NCBI RefSeq assembly: GCF_003419895.1
Contig: NZ_QPMM01000001.1
Coordinates: 310,001 to 374,000, forward strand
DNA: 64,000 nucleotides
Source of the DNA: Chitinophaga silvatica
GTDB taxonomy: Bacteria; Bacteroidota; Bacteroidia; Chitinophagales; Chitinophagaceae
Direction: 5' to 3'
The position numbers and the translations under genes are program-made. The notes below the pieces were generated by a model, which saw only the letters and a list, made by a program, of their open reading frames with translations, was not told the DNA's origin and searched no databases. Position 1 is the stretch's first letter, and each line of letters begins with the position of its first letter. This document shows, one piece after another, positions 1-8,617 of this stretch.

Positions 1-870
1 GCTTCAAAAGATTATAAGTGCGGATACATCAATAAGAAAGGCAAATGGGTAATGGGGCCAGATAAAAATACTTATTCCGGCACCTTTGGTAATGGTATGT
101 CTATTATCTGCAAAGTAGAAAATGGAGAAGAGTATTACACTTTTGTTGATACCACCGGCCAGATTGCAATTAAACAAAAGTTTAAGCGGGTAACTTCCTT
201 TGAAAACGGCTTTGCAGTTGTGACCACCAAACAGAATAAGCCTAACGAACGGTCTGTTATTAACACTAAAGGAAATATCGTATTTACAGGTATGATGAGC
301 TGGGTCGATTTTCTGGACGATTTAATAGTTATCAAAACTGAAGACAAGGACCCATCTGATAACATTAGAAAGAATAATTGGTATTATCTGGATTATAACT
401 TTAAACCGGTTTGGGAACCCGATTGTACCGAAAAAACACTCAGTAGCATTAATAACTTAAGAGGATGTAAGTTTAAAGACTTTAAAAAAATAATTTTTGA
501 AGGAGAGATCTGCAAAAGCTATTCACTGAACGATCTGAAAGAACTATTTGAAAACGCTAATCCCATAGAACTTTCAATTCAACTTAATTCCTCAATTTCT
601 AAACTTCCCTCTGGTCTTAGTACTATGACCAACCTTGAAATACTGAAACTATCGCGCAATTACATTACCGAGTTACCTGATTTAAGTAAACTCACTAATC
701 TAAAAGTACTGGATCTGGATAATACCAGTATCAAATCTCTGCCTAAAAGCATTTATAACCTAAAACAGCTAAAGCAAATCTCTGTAAGAAATACCAATCT
801 GAGCCTGGATGATATTATGGAATTGAAAGAGCAGCTACCTGATACTAAAATTTTTTTTAAATCTAATTAG
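1..870 (+). CDS. WG-repeat protein with C-terminal leucine-rich repeats (5' partial)
   Basis: The reading frame is open from base 1, so the gene begins upstream; the first in-frame ATG (52) is internal. The translation aligns throughout with the C-terminal half of the complete paralog at 2969-4570, including WG-type units (GYINKKGKWVMGP, then 'NTKGNIVFTG') and a C-terminal stretch with LxxLxLxxN-type leucine-rich repeats ('LKLSRNYITELPDLSKL'). By comparison with that paralog, roughly 260 N-terminal residues, including a signal peptide, lie outside the window. WG repeats are beta-hairpin modules found in secreted or surface proteins; function is unknown. It is the first visible gene of a seven-gene paralog run, with the next ATG 3 nt after its stop. 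Confidence 0.85.
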   Translation, partial: ASKDYKCGYINKKGKWVMGPDKNTYSGTFGNGMSIICKVENGEEYYTFVDTTGQIAIKQKFKRVTSFENGFAVVTTKQNKPNERSVINTKGNIVFTGMMSWVDFLDDLIVIKTEDKDPSDNIRKNNWYYLDYNFKPVWEPDCTEKTLSSINNLRGCKFKDFKKIIFEGEICKSYSLNDLKELFENANPIELSIQLNSSISKLPSGLSTMTNLEILKLSRNYITELPDLSKLTNLKVLDLDNTSIKSLPKSIYNLKQLKQISVRNTNLSLDDIMELKEQLPDTKIFFKSN

Positions 871-873
871 TTT

Positions 874-1896
874 ATGTACACTAAAAACTATTCTGTTCTG
901 TTGTTTGCAATTCTTTCCTGTTGCTTTATTCATCAGGTATCTTTTGCACAGATTGATGTTGGGATTATAGAATCAAAATCAATTGATAATTCCAAAAGGC
1001 CCGCCAGGGAGCTTGTTCCTTTCCTCAAAGGAAGACTATGGGGCTATTGCGATATTAATAAGAATATTGTCATTGAACCGAAATTCGACAAAGCAGAATT
1101 CTTCATGGAATATAAGGATACCTATTATGCTAAAGTTATTCTCAATAATGGCAAAACAACAATAACTGCTGATGGCAATACTGTTGGCATAAAAGTTCCG
1201 GATACCGAAATATTTGTAGATGAAGAACCACTGATGGATCAAATCAGACGTAATGTAACCATAGATGCAACTATACCTGGTTTCCAATATGATAAGGAGA
1301 AAAGACAATTAAAATTATCGGCAACCTACAGAAGTATTGAAAGTTTGATTGATGATGGAAAATTCGGAGTTGTAAGAGATAAGCATACAGGCCTGATAGG
1401 AGCAATTAATCCGGCTGGTAAAATACTTGTTTCCTTTAACTACGATAAGTTTATCGGTGTAGCCGGAGCAAATAATGAGTTGTTGATACTCCAGAATAAC
1501 TGGAAAGTTGGAGTAGTGGATCTTAATAATAATATCATTGTTCCATTCGATTATGCAACAATTGAAGTAGTTAACAAACCAGGTACCAGTCTGCTGCTAA
1601 CCAAGCCTGCTGAGATTTTCGAAACTCATAGCTACCTGGTAGATACCTCCAATAAAAAACTATTTGATGGCGAACTTTTGTTTGCCGAATATGGAGATGG
1701 ACTTATAATGGCCGTAAGTAAAGGATATTTTGGTTATATAGATGGATCAGGAAAAGAAGTGATTCCATTTAAGTATGTAAATGCAAGACCATTTGGTGAA
1801 TTACCTGCAGTGCGTGGATTTGCAAAGGTCACAAATACCAATAGTCAAACCTTTTTTATCAATAATAAAGGTGTTGAATTTATTAGTGAGAAATAA
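874..1896 (+). CDS. Secreted WG-repeat protein
   Basis: 340 residues. The N-terminus is a Sec signal peptide with a hydrophobic core and a probable cut near 'SFAQ' (residue ~26). WG units follow: one near residues 46-78 ('LVPFLKGRLWGYCDINKN'), two central ones ('GAINPAGKILVSFNYDKF', 'GVVDLNNNIIVPFDYATI') and one at the end ('GYIDGSGKEVIPFKY'). No catalytic motif is seen. The start lies 3 nt after the preceding stop, so co-transcription is likely. It is a paralog of the genes at 1919, 4599, 5641 and 6640. The family is common in Bacteroidota and has no established biochemical function; export to periplasm or surface is inferred from the signal peptide. Confidence 0.85.
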   Translation: MYTKNYSVLLFAILSCCFIHQVSFAQIDVGIIESKSIDNSKRPARELVPFLKGRLWGYCDINKNIVIEPKFDKAEFFMEYKDTYYAKVILNNGKTTITADGNTVGIKVPDTEIFVDEEPLMDQIRRNVTIDATIPGFQYDKEKRQLKLSATYRSIESLIDDGKFGVVRDKHTGLIGAINPAGKILVSFNYDKFIGVAGANNELLILQNNWKVGVVDLNNNIIVPFDYATIEVVNKPGTSLLLTKPAEIFETHSYLVDTSNKKLFDGELLFAEYGDGLIMAVSKGYFGYIDGSGKEVIPFKYVNARPFGELPAVRGFAKVTNTNSQTFFINNKGVEFISEK

Positions 1897-1918
1897 TTTA
1901 AACGAATAACTTATCTAT

Positions 1919-2950
1919 ATGAGAATTCTAAGCCTGACAGCCTCTGTAATTGTAGCAGCTTTATGTTTATCTGACCTGAATGCCTATTCCCAGATTGGCG
2001 AACCAATTTATGAAGCTCCTGCCTATTCTTCCAGTGAGCATAAACTATTGGTGCCATTCCTGAAAGGTAAACTATGGGGCTTTTCCGATGTAAATAAAAA
2101 AATGGTTATTCAGCCAACCTTCGAAAAGGTTGAGTTTTTCAGTGAGTCCGGAAATATGTACTATGCTAAAGGGGAATTAAATGGGGAAAAAATTATTATT
2201 TCCGAAACTGGCAAGTATATGAAAGATGATACTCCGGGTTATGAAGAAATTCTAATGGGAAGTGGCCTGATTTCTGGCTACTCCGTTAGCTCTCAAATAA
2301 TAAAAAAGGATGACAATTTAGATAAAAACGGCTTACACGGTTATACGTATGATGCTGAAAATAATGTTTTAATCACCTCTGGTTACTATGATAGTTTTAT
2401 AAAACTAATTAATAAAGGAAAGTTGGCGCTTGCGAAAAACAAGAATCAAAAAATAGGATTGGTTGATCCTGGAGGTAAAGTTATTATTCCGTTTGAGTAT
2501 GATAAATTCATTGGCTCAATAGGCCGTGGAAATGATTTGCTAATTCTGGAAAAGGATAAGAAAATGGGAATATTTGATCTTACAGGTAAGATACAGCTCC
2601 CGTTCGAATTCGATAAAATAGAAAAGCTGGAAGGGTACGGCAATATATTACTTCTGACAAAAAATACTAAAACATCAACCGAATCCTTCCTGGTAAATGC
2701 CTTTTTTATGAAATTATATGATGGTGTATTAACTGATGCTGTATACAGTAACGGATTAATCAGAGGGGCAAAAGATGGTAAATACGGATATATCAACACA
2801 GATGGAACTGTAGTAGTACCATTCAAATATAAAAAAGCTCTGCCTTTTGCAGAAAGACCTGCAATCAGTGGATTTGCGCTGGTTACCAATATGGATGGAG
2901 TAAGCTACTTCATCAATCAAAAAGGTGTTGAATATTACAGTGAAAAATAA
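1919..2950 (+). CDS. Secreted WG-repeat protein
   Basis: 343 residues with a signal peptide ending near 'NAYSQ' (residue ~25). It has the same architecture as its neighbours: an N-terminal unit ('LVPFLKGKLWGFSDVNKK'), then 'GLVDPGGKVIIPFEYDKF', 'GIFDLTGKIQLPFEFDKI' and 'GYINTDGTVVVPFKYKKA'. The closest relative in the window is the protein at 4599-5633, which shares the 'NLDKDGLHGYTYD'-like insert and the 'YYSEK' C-terminus. That relationship suggests duplication of a block of genes rather than of single genes. It starts 22 nt after the preceding gene. Function is unknown. Confidence 0.85.
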   Translation: MRILSLTASVIVAALCLSDLNAYSQIGEPIYEAPAYSSSEHKLLVPFLKGKLWGFSDVNKKMVIQPTFEKVEFFSESGNMYYAKGELNGEKIIISETGKYMKDDTPGYEEILMGSGLISGYSVSSQIIKKDDNLDKNGLHGYTYDAENNVLITSGYYDSFIKLINKGKLALAKNKNQKIGLVDPGGKVIIPFEYDKFIGSIGRGNDLLILEKDKKMGIFDLTGKIQLPFEFDKIEKLEGYGNILLLTKNTKTSTESFLVNAFFMKLYDGVLTDAVYSNGLIRGAKDGKYGYINTDGTVVVPFKYKKALPFAERPAISGFALVTNMDGVSYFINQKGVEYYSEK

Positions 2951-2968
2951 TCAAATGTCATTTTATCT

Positions 2969-4570
2969 ATGAAAAGAGTGAACCGCCATCACTTCATTTT
3001 CTGGGTTGTTATGCTTTCATTGATAGCAGAGCCAATCTTTGCTCAGAAGAAAACTTCTACTGCCAAACCTGCTGTTCCTGAAAAATGGTACCCGATTTAC
3101 AGAAAGGACGATTGTATTATGCCCGCACTAATCAATAAAGCGGGAGAAGTAAAATTGGTGTTCGATAGTATTACAACGTTTGCTTCTCAGATGATCATCG
3201 AAGACAACATATTTGAAGGTAATTATATCGGTGTTAAACGGAGAATTGGGGATAAGAAAATTTATTGCCTCTGCGATAGAAATGGAAAATTTACGCCCTT
3301 GCCTGAAGGAATTAAAATTGTTGCATTAAATCCTAACAGTATCACTGTGGAGAATGAATCCGGGAAGTCTGCGCTTTGGGGATTTAATCTTACTCCGATT
3401 ACTCCTTTCATTTATTTAAGCATTCAGAGGTTTAGCGAAGGTTTGGCTGTTGCATTTCCTGCTGCCTCCAGAACATTTACCTTCTTAAATGAAAAAGGAG
3501 AAGAAACAATTCCGGCTACACATAGAATTAGCACGGTCGGTGATCACAGAAGTAGTTATGCTATGCGTAACCAGGTTTCGGAAGGCCTTTCAAATTATTC
3601 GCATAATGGATTATTGGGAATAATGGATAAAAATGGTAAAGATATTACGCCTGCTGTTTTTAGTAATTTATTTGAATTCAAAAATGGATTAGCTTTCGCT
3701 ATAAGAGATAGAAAGGCTGGCTATATAAATAAAACAGGCGATTGGGTGATTGGTCCGGAATCTGGTGATACTTACTATGGCAATTTTGCAAATGGATTAG
3801 CGCCTAAAGAAATAAATGAAAATGGTGAATACTATTCCAATTATATCGATACTACTGGTAAAGTAATAATTAAGACTAAATTTAAACGCGCAAGTCTCTT
3901 TAATAATGGCTTTGCGGTTGTTACCACAAATGAGAATAAATCTTCAGAAAAATCTATTATTAATAAAACCGGGGAAGTTGTATTTACCGGCAACTTCTCA
4001 CATGCGGCCTTCCTGGATGATCTGATTGTTATTACAACAGAGGTACAATTAAACAGTGATAATGTGAGAAGAAATAATTGGTACTATCTGGATTATAACT
4101 TTAAATTGATTTGGGAACCTGAATGTGGTGAAAGAGCACTTAGAAGCCTTACCAGTATTAGAAACTGTCAGCTTAAAGACTTCAAAAAAATAATTATCGA
4201 ATCAGGAATAAGCAATGAATATTCATTCAGTGATCTCCAGGAATTATTTGAGAATGCCAACCCTGTAGTTCTTTCTCTTTCCTTAAATTATACTATTACT
4301 AAACTACCTAACGGACTTAGTAATATGACCAACCTGGAGGAACTTCGACTTTCAGGCAGGTTTACCGAGTTACCAGATTTAAGTAAGCTTAACAAGCTTA
4401 AGGAGATAGACCTGGATTATACGGATATTCAATCTCTACCTAAAAGTATTTATAAACTAAAACAGCTGAAAGAAATCTCTGTTGTAGGTACTAAGCTGAG
4501 TTTGAATGATATAATGGCACTGAAAGAAAATCTGCCGGATACCAAAATCACTTTTAAACGTTCTTTTTAA
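2969..4570 (+). CDS. Secreted WG-repeat protein with C-terminal leucine-rich repeats
   Basis: 533 residues, the complete version of the gene cut at the window start. A signal peptide ends near 'PIFAQ' (residue ~26). Residues ~30-400 hold degenerate WG units ('GIMDKNGKDITPAVFSNL', 'GYINKTGDWVIGP'). The last ~110 residues carry leucine-rich repeats ('LRLSGRFTELPDLSKLNKL', 'IDLDYTDIQSLPKSIYKL') ending in 'LPDTKITF'. Leucine-rich repeats usually mediate protein-protein contact, so a surface-binding role is possible but not shown. Its position between two blocks of short WG proteins repeats the order seen at the left edge (LRR type, then short types). Confidence 0.85.
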   Translation: MKRVNRHHFIFWVVMLSLIAEPIFAQKKTSTAKPAVPEKWYPIYRKDDCIMPALINKAGEVKLVFDSITTFASQMIIEDNIFEGNYIGVKRRIGDKKIYCLCDRNGKFTPLPEGIKIVALNPNSITVENESGKSALWGFNLTPITPFIYLSIQRFSEGLAVAFPAASRTFTFLNEKGEETIPATHRISTVGDHRSSYAMRNQVSEGLSNYSHNGLLGIMDKNGKDITPAVFSNLFEFKNGLAFAIRDRKAGYINKTGDWVIGPESGDTYYGNFANGLAPKEINENGEYYSNYIDTTGKVIIKTKFKRASLFNNGFAVVTTNENKSSEKSIINKTGEVVFTGNFSHAAFLDDLIVITTEVQLNSDNVRRNNWYYLDYNFKLIWEPECGERALRSLTSIRNCQLKDFKKIIIESGISNEYSFSDLQELFENANPVVLSLSLNYTITKLPNGLSNMTNLEELRLSGRFTELPDLSKLNKLKEIDLDYTDIQSLPKSIYKLKQLKEISVVGTKLSLNDIMALKENLPDTKITFKRSF

Positions 4571-4598
4571 TTCATAATTGCTGAAGAAGAAAATCTCT

Positions 4599-5633
4599 AT
4601 GAAAATTTCGACTATAACAGCTACTCTTATAGTAGCAGTGCTTTGTTTAACCAGTATAAATACTTATTCACAGGTAGATGTCGGGTTGCTAACTGATGAT
4701 GAGTTTGGTCCTCCTGTGAAAGACCCACAATTATTGGTTCCTTTTCTTAAAGGTAAATTATGGGGTTATACAGATGTAAATAAACGAATGATTATTGAAC
4801 CAAAGTTTGATAAAGCCGGTTTTTTTCTGAGGAGCACTTCTTTATACTTTGCCAACGGGGTATACAAAGGAAAGAATGTGTTAATCTATGAAGACGGGAA
4901 ATTTGTAAATAATGATTATGCCGATGGCAATTATATATTAGACGGAGGTTTGCTTGGCGCATCCCGAGCCGCCACTAAGGAGATACAAAAAGATTTTAAT
5001 CTCGATAAAGATGGTTTACATGGTTATACCTATGATACCATAAGCGGTATTCTAACCTCCTCTTACTATTATAATCGCTTTATCAGATTGATTGAGAAAG
5101 GGAAACAGGCCATTGCAGAAAACAAATATCATAAAGTAGGACTGGTTGAACCAAGTGGTAAAGTAATTATTCCTTTTGAGTACGACGAGTTCATAGGTGC
5201 TGCTGGTGGTAGAAGAGAGTTGTTAATACTTCAAAAAAATAGAAAGCAGGGTGTAGTGGATTTCACAGGAAAGGTAGTTCTGCCTTTTGAATATGACGAA
5301 ATAAAGATGGTAAATACATACGGAACAAGATTACTCCTAACAAAGTATACAAGTACATCAAAAGAATCTATTCTGGTGAGCGCTGCCTTTAAAAAGGTAT
5401 TTGATGGGGTATTAACAGATGCTTCATTTGACGATAAATTTATTATGGGCGCAAAAGATGGTAAGTATGGATATCTGAATGACGCAGGAGAAATTGTCAT
5501 TCCATTTATTTATAAGCAGGCATTGCTCTTTGGTGCAAGTCCAGCCATCGAAGGTTTTGCATTGGTTACAAATATGAAAGGAATAAGTTATTTCATTAAT
5601 GAAAAAGGTATAGAATACTATTCTGAAAAATAA
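4599..5633 (+). CDS. Secreted WG-repeat protein
   Basis: 344 residues from the ATG at 4599, which directly precedes a canonical signal peptide (MKISTITATLIVAVLCL...). The frame is also open from a TTG at 4578, but that would put seven charged residues in front of the signal peptide and is less likely. WG units: 'LVPFLKGKLWGYTDVNKR', 'GLVEPSGKVIIPFEYDEF', 'GVVDFTGKVVLPFEYDEI' and 'GYLNDAGEIVIPFIYKQA'. It is the closest paralog of the gene at 1919. Function is unknown. It is probably co-transcribed with its neighbours (28 nt after the previous stop, 7 nt before the next ATG). Confidence 0.83.
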   Translation: MKISTITATLIVAVLCLTSINTYSQVDVGLLTDDEFGPPVKDPQLLVPFLKGKLWGYTDVNKRMIIEPKFDKAGFFLRSTSLYFANGVYKGKNVLIYEDGKFVNNDYADGNYILDGGLLGASRAATKEIQKDFNLDKDGLHGYTYDTISGILTSSYYYNRFIRLIEKGKQAIAENKYHKVGLVEPSGKVIIPFEYDEFIGAAGGRRELLILQKNRKQGVVDFTGKVVLPFEYDEIKMVNTYGTRLLLTKYTSTSKESILVSAAFKKVFDGVLTDASFDDKFIMGAKDGKYGYLNDAGEIVIPFIYKQALLFGASPAIEGFALVTNMKGISYFINEKGIEYYSEK

Positions 5634-5640
5634 TCAGCAT

Positions 5641-6636
5641 ATGAATATTATTAAAAACATAAGTGCAGCTACTATTATGAGTTTGTTGGTTTGCTCGGCA
5701 ACTGCACAGGAAATGGGAGTAGTAACCGGCCCAACAAAAGAAACAGTCAAAGGTGAGTTCCTTGTACCTTTTTTAAAAGGAAAGCTTTATGGGTATAGCA
5801 ATGAACAAAAGAAAATTATAATTGAACCTAAATTCGAGCATGTTAGTTTTTTCCGGGGAACAGCAGCTAAAGGTGTGTATAAAGGGAAGGACGTGCAGAT
5901 TATGCGTGATGGCACTTTTAAAACTGTTATTGTAAAGAAAGAACCACCTCTTGTTGTTGAAAGAGTGCCGGTTCAGTCAATGTTTACGCCTGCCCAACAG
6001 GCAGATGACGCTACACTCGATATAGCTGGTAAGCACAGTTTTAAATTCGATAAGAAAACAAATACGCTATACAAATCACCGGCATATGATTCGGTATTAT
6101 ACTCGTTCAGCGACTGGAAAACTGTCCTTGTAAAACTTAAGGGTACTGGAAAAGTAGGAATGGTGGATAACTCCGGTAATATCCTTATCCCTTTTGAGTA
6201 TGATGAATATGTATATGATTTGGGTTATTTTATGGAACCAGAATTAATTATGAGAAAGGACGGCAAGCTAGGAGTAATTAATAAACTGAACAGAATATTA
6301 GTTCCTTTTGAATATACGAGAATTGAGTTTTGTGGTTCAGTAGGCAACCTGTTTCTTTATAAAGGTAATAAAGCCACTTTAGTAGATTCTCAATACAAAA
6401 GTTTATTTGCAGACGAGCTGATAGATCCTGTTGTATGTATAGATATAATCAGTGCCTACACAGCAAAGGGTGCCGGGTATATTGATCAGAAGGGCAATGT
6501 AATAGTTCCGTTAAAGTATAAAGAAGTAAAGCCCTGGGGAACAGAACCAGCTGTATATGGTTTTGGATGGGTGACTGATAAAAGTGGAAGGAGCTTTTTT
6601 GTAAATGATAAAGGTGTTGAATTTTATAGCAATTAA
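5641..6636 (+). CDS. Secreted WG-repeat protein
   Basis: 331 residues with a signal peptide ending near 'SATAQ' (residue ~23). WG units: 'LVPFLKGKLYGYSNEQKK' near residue 41, 'GMVDNSGNILIPFEYDEY', 'GVINKLNRILVPFEYTRI' and 'GYIDQKGNVIVPLKYKEV'. Overall it follows the short-type plan, but it is more diverged in the middle (a proline/valine-rich segment around residues 100-120). It starts 7 nt after the previous stop and is followed after 3 nt by the next paralog. No enzymatic motif is visible and the function is unknown. Confidence 0.84.
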   Translation: MNIIKNISAATIMSLLVCSATAQEMGVVTGPTKETVKGEFLVPFLKGKLYGYSNEQKKIIIEPKFEHVSFFRGTAAKGVYKGKDVQIMRDGTFKTVIVKKEPPLVVERVPVQSMFTPAQQADDATLDIAGKHSFKFDKKTNTLYKSPAYDSVLYSFSDWKTVLVKLKGTGKVGMVDNSGNILIPFEYDEYVYDLGYFMEPELIMRKDGKLGVINKLNRILVPFEYTRIEFCGSVGNLFLYKGNKATLVDSQYKSLFADELIDPVVCIDIISAYTAKGAGYIDQKGNVIVPLKYKEVKPWGTEPAVYGFGWVTDKSGRSFFVNDKGVEFYSN

Positions 6637-6639
6637 AAT

Positions 6640-7641
6640 ATGAAAAAAACAAAATTCCTTATACCGTTTATAGCGGCAGTATTTCTTACAAATACATTGA
6701 ATGCGCAGGTAGCAGGTTCACGCGTGTATGCGATGCCTGAAAGTAATGGCGCCTATAAATTAGTACCGTATCTGAAAGGCAAACTCTGGGGATTCAGCGA
6801 TGCTAATGGCAATATAGTTATTGAGCCGGCCTATGAGCAGGTTGATTTTTTTGATTACTTTTCAGGTGTTGCCAAGGTCATTTTAAAAGGAAAGCAATTA
6901 TTGATTGACCCTTCAGGAAAGGTTAAAGAAAATAAAGACAGTAGAGTGTTATTTGACGATTCACCAAGGATGGCAGAGCTTAAATCTGGTAAATACGGGG
7001 AGGATATTCAGGAAGCTTCATTATCTAAAAATGGGAAGCATGGATTTTATATTGATTATGATGAAGGAGTACTTCACAAAGCCCCGGTTTATGGAAAATC
7101 CAGAGGATACTTTGATAACTATAATAGCCTGATTATAGAATTGAAAAGTACTGGTAAATATGGTGGAGTCAATAAAGATGGAGATATTATTATTCCATTT
7201 GAATATGATGATTGGACTAATCATTTTGGAGATGGAGTATTCTTTGTAATGAAGATAGGAGAGAAGCTTGGAATGATTGATAGAAAGAACAACGTTATTT
7301 TTCCTTTCAAATATCAGAAAATTGAGAAATTGAATATGGAGGGTACCAACTTTCTGGTAAAAGATTCCGTTTATGGCTATCTGTTAGATACTGCTCGTAA
7401 ACCTTTATATAATAAGCCTCTCAGGGATGTAGAATTTGCCAGAGACATGATAAAGGCCCGTGACGATAAAGGTTTATATGGCTATTTGAATACAGCCGGG
7501 CAGGTTGTTATTCCTTTTATTTATAAAGAAGCCAGGGCTTTTGGTGATTCAATCTCCAATAGTAACTATGCCTGGGTAACCAATAATAAGGGTGTTAGGT
7601 TTCTTGTTAGTAAAACAGGGCGTGAATACTATAGCAAGTAA
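6640..7641 (+). CDS. Secreted WG-repeat protein, last of the array
   Basis: 333 residues with a signal peptide ending near 'TLNAQ' (residue ~23). WG units: 'LVPYLKGKLWGFSDANGN', 'GGVNKDGDIIIPFEYDDW', 'GMIDRKNNVIFPFKYQKI' and 'GYLNTAGQVVIPFIYKEA'. The start codon is 3 nt after the previous stop. A strong hairpin (7662-7695) follows the stop codon, which suggests that the array is one transcription unit ending here. Function is unknown; like its paralogs it should be exported. Confidence 0.85.
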   Translation: MKKTKFLIPFIAAVFLTNTLNAQVAGSRVYAMPESNGAYKLVPYLKGKLWGFSDANGNIVIEPAYEQVDFFDYFSGVAKVILKGKQLLIDPSGKVKENKDSRVLFDDSPRMAELKSGKYGEDIQEASLSKNGKHGFYIDYDEGVLHKAPVYGKSRGYFDNYNSLIIELKSTGKYGGVNKDGDIIIPFEYDDWTNHFGDGVFFVMKIGEKLGMIDRKNNVIFPFKYQKIEKLNMEGTNFLVKDSVYGYLLDTARKPLYNKPLRDVEFARDMIKARDDKGLYGYLNTAGQVVIPFIYKEARAFGDSISNSNYAWVTNNKGVRFLVSKTGREYYSK

Positions 7642-7661
7642 TGCATTATCATAATTCATTC

Positions 7662-7695
7662 AAAGAGGATGTATCTCAGATACATCCTCTTTTAT
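7662..7695 (+). terminator. Rho-independent terminator of the WG-repeat array
   Basis: A 15-base arm (AAAGAGGATGTATCT, 7662-7676) is complementary to 7678-7692 and is followed by a T-rich stretch. It sits 20 nt after the last WG-repeat gene. Confidence 0.8.
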
Positions 7696-7706
7696 TTTAT
7701 ATTCAG

Positions 7707-7714
7707 TAAATTTG
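7707..7714 (+). promoter_or_regulatory. Putative -7 promoter element of guaD
   Basis: TAAATTTG matches the Bacteroidota -7 consensus TAnnTTTG exactly and lies 22 nt before the ATG at 7736. No TTG -33 box is seen at the usual spacing. Its TTG overlaps the upstream alternative start at 7712, which argues against that start. Confidence 0.4.
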
Positions 7715-7735
7715 GTTGAACTAAAACATCTGCTT

Positions 7736-8215
7736 ATGATTGGTCCAAGAGAAAAGCGATTTATGCAACATGCCATTGCATTGTCCAAAAAAGGAATGGA
7801 AAAAGGAGATGGTGGCCCATTTGGTGCAATAGTAGTGAAAGGGGATGAAATAGTTGGAGAAGGCTGGAATCAGGTACTTCTCAATACCGACCCTACTGCT
7901 CATGCCGAGGTGGTAGCTATCAGGGATGCTTGTAATCGACTTGGCACTTTTCAGTTGACCGACTGTGAAATTTATACCTCCTGTGAGCCATGTCCAATGT
8001 GTCTGGGAGCTATTTACTGGGCAAGGCCTCAACGTGTTTATTACGCTAATTCTAAGGAAGATGCAGCAGCAATTGAATTTGACGACTCTTTTATCTATAG
8101 GGAATTGAATGTGCCGCATAGTGAAAAGAAAATTCCTTTGATTTCTATGCCAGATAATGGAGCGTTGGAGGTGTTTGCTGAATGGAAAAATAAAAGTAAC
8201 AGAACTTTATATTAA
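7736..8215 (+). CDS. guaD: Guanine deaminase (cytidine deaminase-like fold)
   Basis: 159 residues. It hydrolyses guanine to xanthine and ammonia in purine salvage (cytosol). The zinc site of the cytidine deaminase superfamily is complete: HAE at residues 56-58 and PCPMC at 85-89. The sequence 'YTSCEPCPMCLGAIYWARP' and the following 'DDSFIYRE' are characteristic of the Bacillus GuaD type rather than of tRNA adenosine deaminase TadA, which is the main alternative. The ATG at 7736 was preferred over a TTG at 7712 because that TTG lies in a promoter-like -7 element. It is a monocistronic gene between two terminators. Confidence 0.85.
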   Translation: MIGPREKRFMQHAIALSKKGMEKGDGGPFGAIVVKGDEIVGEGWNQVLLNTDPTAHAEVVAIRDACNRLGTFQLTDCEIYTSCEPCPMCLGAIYWARPQRVYYANSKEDAAAIEFDDSFIYRELNVPHSEKKIPLISMPDNGALEVFAEWKNKSNRTLY

Positions 8216-8221
8216 TAAAAA

Positions 8222-8246
8222 AGACAGGATACTGTCCTGTCTCTTT
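8222..8246. terminator. Bidirectional terminator between guaD and the anti-sigma gene
   Basis: AGACAGGA (8222-8229) pairs with TCCTGTCT (8235-8242), flanked by an A-run on the left and TCTTTT on the right. It lies between the convergent genes guaD (+) and the anti-sigma gene (-). Confidence 0.7.
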
Positions 8247-8599
8247 TATCTTCTGGCAACAAAGTAATAAGTCCAGAATATGCCAAGTAAGATCATCAGA
8301 ATAATAAAAATTAATACCGCCAGAGAAATGTAGGTTTGCAACCGTCGTTTTGGCCTATACCGCTGCCTTAATTTTTTCAGCAGGTTCCACCTCATCTCAA
8401 TAATCCACCCAGGGATTTTTTCCTTGTCCTTTATTGCAGCTAATCCATCGAGGGCTTCACTGCAAAGCTCACAATCTGCCAGATGCATTTCTACTTCATG
8501 TTGTTCACTGGCCGACAGTTTGCCTTGAACATAGTCAAGCAACTGTTGCTGAGATGGACAACCTGTAGTAACAAATATATCGTTGAAATGCTCGTTCAT
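8246..8599 (-). CDS. Zinc-finger anti-sigma factor, membrane anchored
   Basis: 117 residues. The N-terminal half has the anti-sigma zinc-finger signature HLADCELC (HxxxCxxC, around residues 40-47), which in this family binds an ECF sigma factor. Basic residues then precede a single membrane helix near the C-terminus ('ISLAVLIFIILMILLGIF'), with almost nothing outside the membrane. It lies 18 nt downstream of the sigma-factor gene at 8618-9202, as expected for a cognate sigma/anti-sigma pair. The very short extracytoplasmic tail suggests that signal reception needs another protein (inference). Confidence 0.8.
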   Translation of the reverse strand: MNEHFNDIFVTTGCPSQQQLLDYVQGKLSASEQHEVEMHLADCELCSEALDGLAAIKDKEKIPGWIIEMRWNLLKKLRQRYRPKRRLQTYISLAVLIFIILMILLGIFWTYYFVARR

Positions 8600-8617
8600 A
8601 TCGTTATTAAATGCAAG

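Noticed and set aside
4578..4598. TTG start giving seven extra residues on the WG protein
   Set aside because: The ATG at 4599 starts a canonical signal peptide; paralogs begin at the same point.
7712..7735. TTG start for guanine deaminase
   Set aside because: The TTG is the end of a TAAATTTG promoter-like box; the ATG at 7736 fits the family start.
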